Assembly: GCF_003367475.1 (NCBI RefSeq)
Contig: NZ_QRHA01000007.1
Location: 62,001 to 126,000, forward strand
Direction of reading: 5' to 3'
Source: Alteromonas aestuariivivens
GTDB lineage: Bacteria; Pseudomonadota; Gammaproteobacteria; Enterobacterales; Alteromonadaceae
DNA length: 64,000 bases
The translations under genes were made by a program, and so were the position numbers. The notes under the pieces are model-generated. The model was not told where the DNA came from. It saw nothing but the letters and a program-made list of their open reading frames with translations, and did no database searches. Positions 17,520 to 24,420 of this stretch are shown here, piece after piece. Within the stretch, counting starts at the first letter, position 1; each line of letters begins with the position of its first letter.

Positions 17520-18296
17520 ATGAAGGTCTGGACCATTTCCAATCAGAAGGGCGGTGTGGGAAAAACCACAACCACCGTGAGTCTGGGGGGGCTTCTGGCC
17601 CAGCGGGGAAAACGTGTTCTTCTTGTGGATACCGATCCGCACGCCTCGCTGAGTTATTATTTTGGCGTTAATTCGGAGCAGTTGTCCGCATCTGTCTACG
17701 ATATTTTCATTAACGATAAGCCCCTGACCGCCGATACAGTACTCGATTGTCTGTGTCCGACCAAGCTGGACAGTCTGTTTATATTGCCGGCCAATATGGC
17801 ACTGGCAACGCTGGACCGCCAGATGGGCAATCAAAATGGTATGGGGTTGGTGCTGAAGCGGGCGCTGGAGGCAGTACGTAATGAGTTTGATTATGTCCTT
17901 ATTGACTGCCCCCCAGTACTCGGAGTGCTGATGGTTAATGCACTGGCTGCCTGTGAAAAAGTGGTGGTGCCGGTGCAGACGGAATTTCTTGCCCTGAAAG
18001 GGCTGGAGCGGATGATGCACACGTTGGTGATTATGGGGCGCTCGCTGAACAAGCAGTTTGACACCCTCATTGTGCCAACTATGTTTGATAGGCGCATTAA
18101 GGCGGCTATCGAGGCACTGGCGACCCTGCAAAAAGATTATGGTGATGCGGTGTGGCAGGAGGTGATCCCGGTGGATACCCGTTTCAGGGATGCCAGCCAG
18201 GCCCAGGCTCCAGTTTCACTGATATACCCCCGTACCCGGGGTGTTTACGCCTACGCCAAGTTACTTAAAGAGCTGGAACAAAAAACGAATTTATGA
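17520..18296 (+). CDS. parC: Polar chemotaxis ParA-like ATPase ParC
   Basis: This is a ParA/MinD-type ATPase of 258 residues with the deviant Walker A NQKGGVGKTTTTV at residues 7-19, DTDPHASLSYYFG, and the Walker B-like IDCPPVLG. In Vibrio the ParA homologue in this exact position, ParC, recruits chemotaxis arrays to the flagellated pole and segregates them at division. The call as ParC rather than a chromosome-partition Soj rests on its place between cheB and the ParP-like gene. GAGAGGG precedes ATG 17520. Confidence 0.88.
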   Translation: MKVWTISNQKGGVGKTTTTVSLGGLLAQRGKRVLLVDTDPHASLSYYFGVNSEQLSASVYDIFINDKPLTADTVLDCLCPTKLDSLFILPANMALATLDRQMGNQNGMGLVLKRALEAVRNEFDYVLIDCPPVLGVLMVNALAACEKVVVPVQTEFLALKGLERMMHTLVIMGRSLNKQFDTLIVPTMFDRRIKAAIEALATLQKDYGDAVWQEVIPVDTRFRDASQAQAPVSLIYPRTRGVYAYAKLLKELEQKTNL

Positions 18297-19066
18297 CGAC
18301 CCCGACGCCGTTCGCCCGCGAAGATGTCATGCAGGATTACCTGGACAGCTTGCTGACGCCACAGGATGAGCCTGATGAGGTAAGTGTCACTGCCGCCAGA
18401 TTGTTGGAGCAGGCCAGCCTAGCTGCGCTGAAAGCGGTTCCTGAACCTGCAGAGGTTACAACCGTTATTTCCGCTCCTCCTGTGAGCGTTGAACCCGAAG
18501 CGGTATGGGAAGAGCCCGAGGAGGTTTGCTTACCGGAACCGGCCGTCATTGAAACCCCTGTGGTGAAATTGGTGCCGCCTGTTGTGAGCAGCAGCGCCTT
18601 GCACGAGCGTCTGGATTCGAAGTTTCAGGCCCTGTTTTTTGAAGTTGCCGGTTTGACGTTGGCGGTTCCCCTGATCACTTTGGGTGGAATTCATCAACTT
18701 GAAAAAATCGGCCCTTTGATCGGCAAGCCGGACTGGTTCAAAGGGGTAATGTTGCACCGTGAACAAAAATTAAGCGTGGTGGACACAGCCCGTTGGGTAA
18801 TGCCGGAAAAGTGCAATCCATCCCTGATTGAAGGGTTGGATTATCAATATTTAATTATGCTCGGCGACAGTAATTGGGGCTTGGCCAGCGAAAAGCTGGT
18901 CAATACCGTGACTTTAAAGAAAGATGAAGTAAAGTGGCGGGAATCCAGTGGAAAACGGCCCTGGTTAGCGGGCATGGTCAAGCAGCGAATGTGTGCGCTG
19001 ATTGATGTGGAACAGTTAATATCAATGCTAAACAATGGCTTGGGCAGTAATGACCAGATGCCTTAG
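18293..19066 (+). CDS. parP: CheW-domain polar array protein ParP
   Basis: The 257-residue protein has a Pro/Glu/Val-rich N-terminal part (about residues 1-105) and a divergent CheW-like domain from about residue 107 (FQALFFEVAGLTLAVPLITLGG) to the end. ParP in Vibrio links ParC to CheA and stabilises arrays at the pole. The start ATG overlaps the parC stop (ATGA), so the two are probably coupled. Identification comes from domain plus context; the N-terminal part is not recognisable by eye. Confidence 0.82.
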   Translation: MTTPTPFAREDVMQDYLDSLLTPQDEPDEVSVTAARLLEQASLAALKAVPEPAEVTTVISAPPVSVEPEAVWEEPEEVCLPEPAVIETPVVKLVPPVVSSSALHERLDSKFQALFFEVAGLTLAVPLITLGGIHQLEKIGPLIGKPDWFKGVMLHREQKLSVVDTARWVMPEKCNPSLIEGLDYQYLIMLGDSNWGLASEKLVNTVTLKKDEVKWRESSGKRPWLAGMVKQRMCALIDVEQLISMLNNGLGSNDQMP

Positions 19067-19083
19067 CGATGGGAGTCAGCTTA

Positions 19084-19572
19084 ATGAATGACAAAATGAC
19101 AAGTAATACCGTTGATGGCAACGACGAAATCCTGCAATGGGTTACCTACCGCCTGGGTGAGGAAACGTATGGCATCAACGTAATGCAAGTACAGGAAGTC
19201 TTGCGTCACACCGAAATTGCGCCAGTACCAGGTGCACCAGACTATGTTCTGGGGATCATCAACCTGCGTGGCAATGTGGTAACGGTGATTGATACCCGCG
19301 CCCGATTTGGCTTGCCGCCAACAGAAACTACCGATAATACCCGCATTGTGATCATTGAATCTGATGAGCAGGTGGTAGGGATCTTGGTCGACAGCGTGGC
19401 CGAAGTGGTTTATCTGAATTCTTCCGACATCGACAGTGCGCCGAATGTGGGTACAGAGGAAAGCGCCAAGTTTATCCAGGGCGTTAGCAATCGGGATGGT
19501 GAGCTTCTGATCCTGGTTGATCTCAACAAACTGCTCAGTGATGAAGAGTGGGACGAAATCAGCAATCTGTAA
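19084..19572 (+). CDS. cheW: Chemotaxis coupling protein CheW
   Basis: CheW connects chemoreceptors to CheA. The 162-residue protein is a single CheW domain with WVTYRLGEETYGINVMQVQEVLR, the PGAPDYVLGIINLRGNVVTVID core and the C-terminal ILVDLNKLLSDEEW. ATG 19084 is preferred over ATG 19069 because GGGAG lies eight bases before it. The space to the DUF2802 gene holds only a weak AAGCCC/GGGCTT hairpin (about 19600-19621) without a U-run. Confidence 0.95.
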   Translation: MNDKMTSNTVDGNDEILQWVTYRLGEETYGINVMQVQEVLRHTEIAPVPGAPDYVLGIINLRGNVVTVIDTRARFGLPPTETTDNTRIVIIESDEQVVGILVDSVAEVVYLNSSDIDSAPNVGTEESAKFIQGVSNRDGELLILVDLNKLLSDEEWDEISNL

Positions 19573-19711
19573 TTTCGTTGCCTGCTCAAGCACAGATAAG
19601 CCCGGCAAAGGGTTGGGCTTAGTGTGTTAAGTCGTCGTCAACGCTCCCTTTTTCCGGCAAATAGGTTAAGATGCAGTACATGACTTCTGTTCTTACCTCC
19701 CACTGAATCGT

Positions 19712-20128
19712 ATGGATTATTCACAACTCACCGTCATCAGTTTTGCGGTGGCGCTGATTGCCCTGTTGCTGGTTGTTGTTAGCCTTTTGAGACTGAAATC
19801 CCAAGCCCGTTTGGTGGCCAGGGAGCTTGCGCAGAGTGAATCCAGATTCAAACAACTCAAACTTGAACTTACACAGGCACTGAATCAGCGAGAAGAGGAT
19901 CACGCCCGTTCGGTGGCGCTGGCCAAACACATACAGGATTTGCAACTTGCCCAAACCCAGCTTGAAAACCAGTTGCGGGAAGCCAAACAGCAAGACCCAT
20001 CAATGCGCCTGTATCAGAGAGCTGCAGATTTGGTGAAGCAGGGGGCCAGCCTTGAAGAGGTGATGCAGGCCTGTGACCTGCCAAGAGCTGAAGCCGAACT
20101 GATGATGAGTTTGCACCGGCAGCCCTGA
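19712..20128 (+). CDS. DUF2802 family protein of chemotaxis operons
   Basis: The 138-residue protein has one N-terminal membrane segment (about residues 6-27, VISFAVALIALLLVVVSLLRL), a coiled-coil middle rich in Gln, Glu and Leu, and a C-terminal part with YQRAADLVKQGASLEEVMQACDLPRAEAELMMSLHR. That last part resembles a DUF2802 helix-turn-helix-like end. Such genes regularly follow cheW in Vibrio and Alteromonas. The molecular role is unknown to me; anchoring near the polar array is a guess from context. Confidence 0.7.
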   Translation: MDYSQLTVISFAVALIALLLVVVSLLRLKSQARLVARELAQSESRFKQLKLELTQALNQREEDHARSVALAKHIQDLQLAQTQLENQLREAKQQDPSMRLYQRAADLVKQGASLEEVMQACDLPRAEAELMMSLHRQP

Positions 20129-20285
20129 TATTCTGGTAGTTGAAGTTAACACGCCTGCCCACCGAAGCCCCCGCTATTATCACATCTTCAAAGCAAAAAC
20201 TGACACCGAATTCGCAGCGAAGAAATCCGCTTAGCGGTCGGCCTGGACTATACTGACGGTTAACCGGCCGTTCAGTGAGTTTCCA

Positions 20286-20924
20286 ATGAAAAAGCAGATA
20301 GCAGGAATGTTGGCAGTGTTGGTGTTGACCAGCTGTTTGAGCTGGGTGTTGGCAAAAGCGGACTTCGTTGACATGCCTCAAGGTACCTATGTGCTGGACA
20401 CCACTCACGCCAGCGTGGTCTGGAAAGTGTCCCACATGGGGTTGTCGAATTACACCGCATTATTCACCCGCTTTGAGGCCAGCATCGAACTCAATCCCGA
20501 AGATCTGGAGAAAAGCAGAGTCACCGCACGGATCGACCCCCTGTCCATTGAAACCCATTACCCCCACCCGGATGAGGAGGATTTTAATTCCACCCTGGCA
20601 CAGGACCCAGAGTGGTTTAATGCCGGTGAATTTACCAGCATTGATTTTGTTTCCACCAAAATCGAGATGATTAGTGCCAATACCGCTTTAATGACGGGAA
20701 CCTTGACCTTACTGGGCCAAACCCGGCCGATAACCTTTGATGTTATCCTGAACGGCGGGTTGCCCAGGCATCCGCTCTCAGGTAAACCCGCTTTGGGGGT
20801 ATCGGCAACCGCGGTAATTCAGCGCTCACAGTGGGGAATGAGCAAGCATGTACCTACCATTGGTGATGATGTGACCGTCCAGATTGAAGCAGAATTTTAC
20901 CTGCCCTCCTTCTCCAGAAAATGA
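20286..20924 (+). CDS. YceI-family lipid-binding-like protein
   Basis: The 212-residue exported protein belongs to the YceI family, an extended lipocalin-like fold thought to bind isoprenoid-type lipids. It has an N-terminal signal whose end is ambiguous. LTSC at residues 14-17 could be a lipobox, but a signal peptidase I site after VLA is equally possible. The family pattern is clear: TYVLDTTHASVVWKVSHMGLSNYTALFTRFEASIEL, then DPEWFNAGEFTSIDFVST and GTLTLLGQTRPITF. A TATACT at 20249 may be its -10 element. The downstream side is the Rhs array, transcribed toward it. Confidence 0.85.
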   Translation: MKKQIAGMLAVLVLTSCLSWVLAKADFVDMPQGTYVLDTTHASVVWKVSHMGLSNYTALFTRFEASIELNPEDLEKSRVTARIDPLSIETHYPHPDEEDFNSTLAQDPEWFNAGEFTSIDFVSTKIEMISANTALMTGTLTLLGQTRPITFDVILNGGLPRHPLSGKPALGVSATAVIQRSQWGMSKHVPTIGDDVTVQIEAEFYLPSFSRK

Positions 20925-20940
20925 AATCGGAATTTCTATG

Positions 20941-21140
20941 TCTATAGTTCCATCATCATTGTGAACTGTTCTTGCGTCTTTACCATCCGGATCGATATAT
21001 TAATACGGATTGTTATTTGCGTATGAATACCTGTTAAATCCGTGAACATTCCCTCTATTGAGAAAAGTCGCCGCATCAACCGGATCATTCGAATAGAACC
21101 GACCAATGACGGGATCATAGTATCGTGCCTGCATATACAT
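20941..21140 (-). pseudogene. Decayed orphan Rhs C-terminal cassette (C)
   Basis: Read on the minus strand from ATG 21140 the frame gives MYMQARYYDPVIGRFYSNDP and then NRYSYANNNPY, the end of an Rhs core. A TAA at 21002-21000 replaces the Lys codon expected in PYKYTDP. Beyond it the frame continues YIDPDGKDARTVHNDDG and IPISFSGEG, a toxin-tip beginning that runs directly into the 3' end of the yceI-like gene. Both the premature stop and the missing remainder make this a relic. Confidence 0.8.
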
Positions 21141-21164
21141 TCAACGACACTACGAACCATTGTG
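21082..21164 (-). repeat. Rhs core-end direct repeat, copy 1
   Basis: This block of about 83 bases matches copies at 22184 and 23221. It encodes the MQARYYDPVIGRFYSNDP end of an Rhs core. In copies 1 and 2 the likeness extends about 24 bases upstream of the ATG (CGACACTACGA on the + strand), so it is not limited to coding sequence. Confidence 0.85.
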
Positions 21165-21238
21165 AAAATATCAATAAACCTCATTTATTCAGTGCTTTAG
21201 TGGTATAGCTTACTTCTTAAAGTCAGTTGGTTTGTGGG

Positions 21239-21268
21239 CAAAAAACAAAGCCCCGCGAGTGCGAGGCT
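21239..21268 (-). terminator. Rho-independent terminator (minus strand)
   Basis: On the minus strand AGCCTCGC, loop ACTC, GCGGGGCT form an 8-bp stem with one G-U pair, followed by TTGTTTTTT. It has no gene directly upstream, because another terminator stands 70 bases away. It may be what remains of a deleted cassette's 3' end. Confidence 0.75.
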
Positions 21269-21338
21269 CTGGGGTTATTCAATGCGGGCAAGCCCGGTCA
21301 CCCAGCATTGGTAACAACCCTCACCAGCATTCCAAGGC

Positions 21339-21372
21339 AAAAAAAGCCCCACCATCGAAGGGCAGGGCTTTG
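21339..21372 (-). terminator. Terminator after Rhs immunity gene B
   Basis: On the minus strand AAAGCCCTGCCCTTCGA and the facing TGGTGGGGCTTTTTTT form a GC-rich hairpin followed by a T-run. It lies 38 bases after the 63-codon gene. Nearly the same sequence recurs at 22365, so cassettes A and B share the type of 3' end. Confidence 0.85.
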
Positions 21373-21409
21373 GATTCAAACTTCTTAGTTCCCTGTCAAA
21401 CTCGCAGTA

Positions 21410-21601
21410 TTATAGAAGGCCGAATAGCTTTAATACTCCAGTCATCATGACCAATAAGAAGCCAACCATCATTAACTTATTTCCATTCAAAAATCGCGCA
21501 AGATGGGAGTTAGCGATTTCCGTTGATATTGTTTTTCCCTTCCCCAAACACAACGCTAAACCACAGATAGCTATCACTATTAGTACCGATCCATTCAACA
21601 T
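21410..21601 (-). CDS. Small two-helix membrane protein, likely immunity B
   Basis: This 63-residue protein has two membrane helices, about residues 3-20 (NGSVLIVIAICGLALCLG) and 43-63 (LMMVGFLLVMMTGVLKLFGLL), with a polar loop between. It begins 11 bases after the stop of the orphan Rhs tip B and is followed by a terminator. A tip gene tightly followed by a small gene is the usual toxin/immunity arrangement. The membrane location suggests the partner acts on the envelope. No family is recognised; the role is inferred from context only. Confidence 0.55.
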   Translation of the reverse strand: MLNGSVLIVIAICGLALCLGKGKTISTEIANSHLARFLNGNKLMMVGFLLVMMTGVLKLFGLL

Positions 21602-21612
21602 ATTACTTCGCC

Positions 21613-22242
21613 CTATCTTTGCTCTTCTAATTTATTCGTTATTTTTTCTATTTGCTCAGCTTTTGATGCTACATCACCAGCGGTATTCAACCCCTCAATA
21701 ACTTTCATGCCATTTGTTGCACTTGAAGCATTTTTGCCAGCGACCATTTCAATACCCTTATCGATTGTTCCCGCAACTTTCTGACAATCTGAAGAACACC
21801 CCAGTGTACTTGCTGTAGCTTCTAGAGGGCCTTCGGGTGTGTTTCGATTATTTTTACCTGTTTCATTATTCCACGCATCTTTAATCTTATTGGCACCATT
21901 CTCAAATGTATATTTGGAGTCATGGATAAGGTACAAACCTCCTGCCATCGATAAAGAGCCTAGAACTTTAGATCCTGCTAATAGATCTGCTGCTCCATAA
22001 GCTACACCGACGGTCCCAGTAAGAGGTTCTCCTACTGAACCTGCAACACTTAAAGCTCCTATTCCTAAGTTCTTCCACTCATCAAAAGATTCAGGAATAC
22101 GACCAGTAGGATCTGTATAGCGATAAGGGTTATTGTTAGCATATGCATATCTGTTAAAGCTATGTACATCACGAAATCCGATAGGATCATTTGAATAGAA
22201 GCGACCTATGACGGGATCATAGTATCGTGCCTGCATATACAT
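21613..22242 (-). CDS. Orphan Rhs C-terminal tip, putative toxin B
   Basis: The 209-residue ORF starts with the last 48 residues of an Rhs core (MYMQARYYDPVIGRFYSNDP to NPYRYTDPTGR) and continues into a variable tip. The tip has a long Gly/Ala-rich hydrophobic stretch at about residues 60-106 and a charged helical C-terminus. In Rhs systems the tip is the toxin delivered into neighbours. The hydrophobic stretch plus a membrane-type partner hints at a membrane target, but no toxin family is recognised. It has its own ATG but no visible strong ribosome site, and it lacks the Rhs shell needed for delivery. Confidence 0.65.
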   Translation of the reverse strand: MYMQARYYDPVIGRFYSNDPIGFRDVHSFNRYAYANNNPYRYTDPTGRIPESFDEWKNLGIGALSVAGSVGEPLTGTVGVAYGAADLLAGSKVLGSLSMAGGLYLIHDSKYTFENGANKIKDAWNNETGKNNRNTPEGPLEATASTLGCSSDCQKVAGTIDKGIEMVAGKNASSATNGMKVIEGLNTAGDVASKAEQIEKITNKLEEQR

Positions 22243-22265
22243 TAATCGACACTACGATCCACTGT
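22184..22265 (-). repeat. Rhs core-end direct repeat, copy 2
   Basis: Second copy of the block, spanning the start of tip B and about 23 bases upstream. It differs from copy 1 at only a few positions (for example GACCTATGAC for GACCAATGAC on the + strand). Confidence 0.85.
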
Positions 22266-22364
22266 ATCACTTATAAAAATTCAAATAATACAGTTGGTTA
22301 TAAGTCTAGCTTATCTTTTTGCAGTCAATTCATAGAATGTGATGTTTTCAGGTAGATATTTAAC

Positions 22365-22398
22365 AAAAAAGCCCCACTTCATTGAAGGGCGGGGCTTT
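22365..22398 (-). terminator. Terminator after Rhs immunity gene A
   Basis: On the minus strand AAAGCCCCGCCCTTCAAT faces GAAGTGGGGCTTTTTT, a strong hairpin with a T-run 18 bases after the immunity gene A stop. With flanking TTTGGATTCAAA it is a near duplicate of the element at 21339. Confidence 0.87.
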
Positions 22399-22415
22399 GG
22401 ATTCAAAAACTTAAT

Positions 22416-22721
22416 CTATATAAATTTCAATAACACTATCCCTAAAATAAAAAATATATATTCAATAAAAATTAGCCATTTGAGTTCCTTCATTTCTTTA
22501 GCAATTTTGATTAGTTGAAATACTGTAATCACTATGAATATAACTAAAATAACTAACATAATAGCCATTACTGTTATTTGCGGTGAAGCTCCAGCACTTC
22601 CTCCTAACGCGTTAATGCTCTTTCCAACTAGGGAAGAGATCCTGTCATCAAAGATTAGGAAAAATGAACATAATATCTGCGTCACAATCAATTTAATGAA
22701 GCTCATTGGTATTTTAACCAT
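22416..22721 (-). CDS. Three-helix membrane protein, likely immunity A
   Basis: The 101-residue AT-rich gene encodes three hydrophobic segments: about residues 8-24 (FIKLIVTQILCSFFLIF), 49-72 (ITVMAIMLVILVIFIVITVF) and 79-100 (LKWLIFIEYIFFILGIVLL). It starts eight bases after the stop of tip A and is followed by a terminator. By position it should neutralise tip A. No known family is recognised; codon use and base composition differ from the housekeeping genes nearby. Confidence 0.55.
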   Translation of the reverse strand: MVKIPMSFIKLIVTQILCSFFLIFDDRISSLVGKSINALGGSAGASPQITVMAIMLVILVIFIVITVFQLIKIAKEMKELKWLIFIEYIFFILGIVLLKFI

Positions 22722-22729
22722 TACTTTTC

Positions 22730-23272
22730 CTAGTCAATTAGTTCATCTTTTAGTTTTTGAGGCGTGTTTATAGGATCATCCTTTGGTGTATTTACTCCTC
22801 CAGCATTGATCACCGACTCAACGGTATCAGCACAATTATCTGTTACATCCCAAGTTTGTTCAGGATCTTTCAGTAAAGTATCAGCAAAATCGTCAGCTGC
22901 ATTTTCATCTGGTAAATCTAAGTCGATTACAATATCTGCATCCCTACCATAAAACTCTTTATCTTGTTCGTAAGTTTTAAAGTTAGCTTCAGACTTCCAA
23001 GGCACCTGTTTAGTAGGAAATTTACTAATATATTTGGGATTCTTTCCTTCAGTCTGTATTGAAACATGCCCGAAAGAACTGTCATTACCGGGCGTCGCTG
23101 TTGGCCCTTTGTTCCAAATATATACTTTAGATTCACCTGCTGGGTCGGTGTATTTATAAGGATTATTCGCAACATAAGAATACCTGTTAAATGTATCGAC
23201 CTCTCCCGTAAACCCAACAGGGTCATTACTATAGAAACGACCTATGACTGGATCATAGTATCGTGCCTGCAT
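22730..23272 (-). CDS. Orphan Rhs C-terminal tip, putative papain-like toxin A
   Basis: From ATG 23272 the 180-residue ORF has the Rhs core end (MQARYYDPVIGRFYSNDPVG to NNPYKYTDPAGE) and a tip of about 130 residues. The tip holds FGHVSIQTEG with His69 and, later, TDNCADTVESVINAGG with Cys147. A His before the Cys in such settings is the order seen in circularly permuted NlpC/P60-like papain folds. A peptidase, amidase or acyl-hydrolase toxin is therefore possible; this is inference. The frame is open back to 23362, but the extra residues do not look like Rhs. Confidence 0.65.
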   Translation of the reverse strand: MQARYYDPVIGRFYSNDPVGFTGEVDTFNRYSYVANNPYKYTDPAGESKVYIWNKGPTATPGNDSSFGHVSIQTEGKNPKYISKFPTKQVPWKSEANFKTYEQDKEFYGRDADIVIDLDLPDENAADDFADTLLKDPEQTWDVTDNCADTVESVINAGGVNTPKDDPINTPQKLKDELID

Positions 23273-23275
23273 ATA
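23221..23275 (-). repeat. Rhs core-end direct repeat, copy 3
   Basis: Third copy, about 55 bases. Likeness stops at the ATG of tip A, so unlike copies 1 and 2 the upstream 24 bases are not shared. This marks the outer edge of the array. Confidence 0.8.
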
Positions 23276-23398
23276 AAGTGGACTTAATAATCTTCTTATT
23301 GATAAGGCTTGCAGCCTGATCTCACAGTTGGCACCGATCTCAAATCCAATGTCGTTGTACAAAACTTGCCGGATTCAAGACAGCTCAATTATCCATTT

Positions 23399-23422
23399 AG
23401 ACGTCTAGACGTAAAGATGTTG
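23399..23422 (+). promoter_or_regulatory. Tandem MetJ boxes before metA
   Basis: Three consecutive 8-mers, AGACGTCT, AGACGTAA and AGATGTTG, follow the met-box consensus AGACGTCT; the first is perfect. The last box overlaps the -35 element, as expected for repression by MetJ with S-adenosylmethionine when methionine is plentiful. Confidence 0.88.
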
Positions 23423-23447
23423 ACAATCAGATTGATTGCGCCACAAT
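23420..23447 (+). promoter_or_regulatory. metA promoter
   Basis: A perfect -35 TTGACA (23420-23425), a 16-base spacer and CACAAT (four of six) at 23442-23447. The transcript would start near 23455, close to the metA ATG, giving a very short leader. Confidence 0.6.
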
Positions 23448-23478
23448 AACCCAACGTCAATTTTTCGTTGGAGCTGAC

Positions 23479-24417
23479 ATGCCGATCCGAATTCCTGAAC
23501 AACTCCCTGCCCAGGGTGTCCTGTTGGGGGAAAATATTTTTACCATGGACAGTGCCCGAGCCTCCCATCAGGACATTCGTCCACTGGAGGTTGGCATCCT
23601 CAACCTGATGCCCAACAAAATTGAAACCGAAATTCAATTGCTGCGGCTGTTGTCAAACACACCGCTGCAAATCAATGTCGACCTGATTCGCATTGATGAT
23701 CAGGCACCCAAGCATACGCCCCAGTCGCACATGGACGCCTTCTATCACGATTTTTCCGCCGTAGCAGACAAAAAATACGATGGTCTGATCGTGACCGGGG
23801 CACCGCTGGCATTTCTGGATTACGAAGACGTCAAATACTGGGACACCATGAAAACCATACTGGAATGGGCCCAGCGCCATGTGCAGTCCACCATGTATCT
23901 GTGCTGGGCAGCGCACGCGGCCATGTATCATTTTTACGGGATCCAGCGAAAGCTTCGCGAGGACAAACTTTCCGGAGTATTTGAGCATCGGGTGCTGGAC
24001 CCATACAATGAGATCCTGCGGGGGTTCGACCCGGTGTTCTATGCACCGCATTCCCGCTACGGTCACATTGAGTCTGAGCAGTACAACAGTGTTGCCGGTC
24101 TGCAGGTGATCGCCGAGTCAGACAAAGCCGGTGCCTATATTGTTGCTTCCGAAGACAAGCGTATGGTATTCGTAACCGGGCACCCTGAGTACGATCCGGA
24201 AACATTGAACGATGAATATGCCCGCGATCTGAATGCCGGGCAGCAACCGGCTATACCTGAAAATTACTACCCCGGCGATGACCCTTCACAGCCGCCTGTT
24301 GTGCGCTGGCGTTCCCATGGTAGTCTTCTGTTTACCAACTGGTTAAATTATTGTTTGTATCAGACCACTCCGTTTGATTTGAGTCAGCTGTCAGAAAAAG
24401 CACAGCCAAAGAGGTAA
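23479..24417 (+). CDS. metA: Homoserine O-succinyltransferase-type MetA
   Basis: MetA acylates homoserine, the first committed step of methionine synthesis. The 312-residue protein shows MPNKIETEIQLLRLL, the catalytic Cys142 in YLCWAAHAAMYHFYGI, the His/Glu part VTGHPEYD, and WRSHGSLLFTNWLNY. Residue 111, which in this family helps choose between acetyl- and succinyl-CoA (Glu in acetyltransferases, Gly in E. coli MetA), is Ala here (TGAPLAF). Succinyl-CoA is therefore the likelier donor, without certainty. GGAG precedes ATG 23479. A CCAACG/CGTTGG hairpin (23451-23471) lies right against that site. Confidence 0.93.
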   Translation: MPIRIPEQLPAQGVLLGENIFTMDSARASHQDIRPLEVGILNLMPNKIETEIQLLRLLSNTPLQINVDLIRIDDQAPKHTPQSHMDAFYHDFSAVADKKYDGLIVTGAPLAFLDYEDVKYWDTMKTILEWAQRHVQSTMYLCWAAHAAMYHFYGIQRKLREDKLSGVFEHRVLDPYNEILRGFDPVFYAPHSRYGHIESEQYNSVAGLQVIAESDKAGAYIVASEDKRMVFVTGHPEYDPETLNDEYARDLNAGQQPAIPENYYPGDDPSQPPVVRWRSHGSLLFTNWLNYCLYQTTPFDLSQLSEKAQPKR

Positions 24418-24420
24418 CCC

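Noticed and set aside
17520-18296. Plasmid or chromosome partition ParA
   Set aside because: The gene is embedded between cheB and a CheW-domain gene without a parB or parS, so the chemotaxis ParC reading is better.
22361-22412. Possible CRISPR-like repeats in the Rhs region (two 50-base near-identical elements)
   Set aside because: The repeats are hairpins with T-runs behind genes, about 1 kb apart; they are terminators, not spaced repeats.
20941-23362. Integron-like cassette array
   Set aside because: The repeats encode the Rhs core end rather than attC sites, and no integrase gene or attC-like folding was seen.
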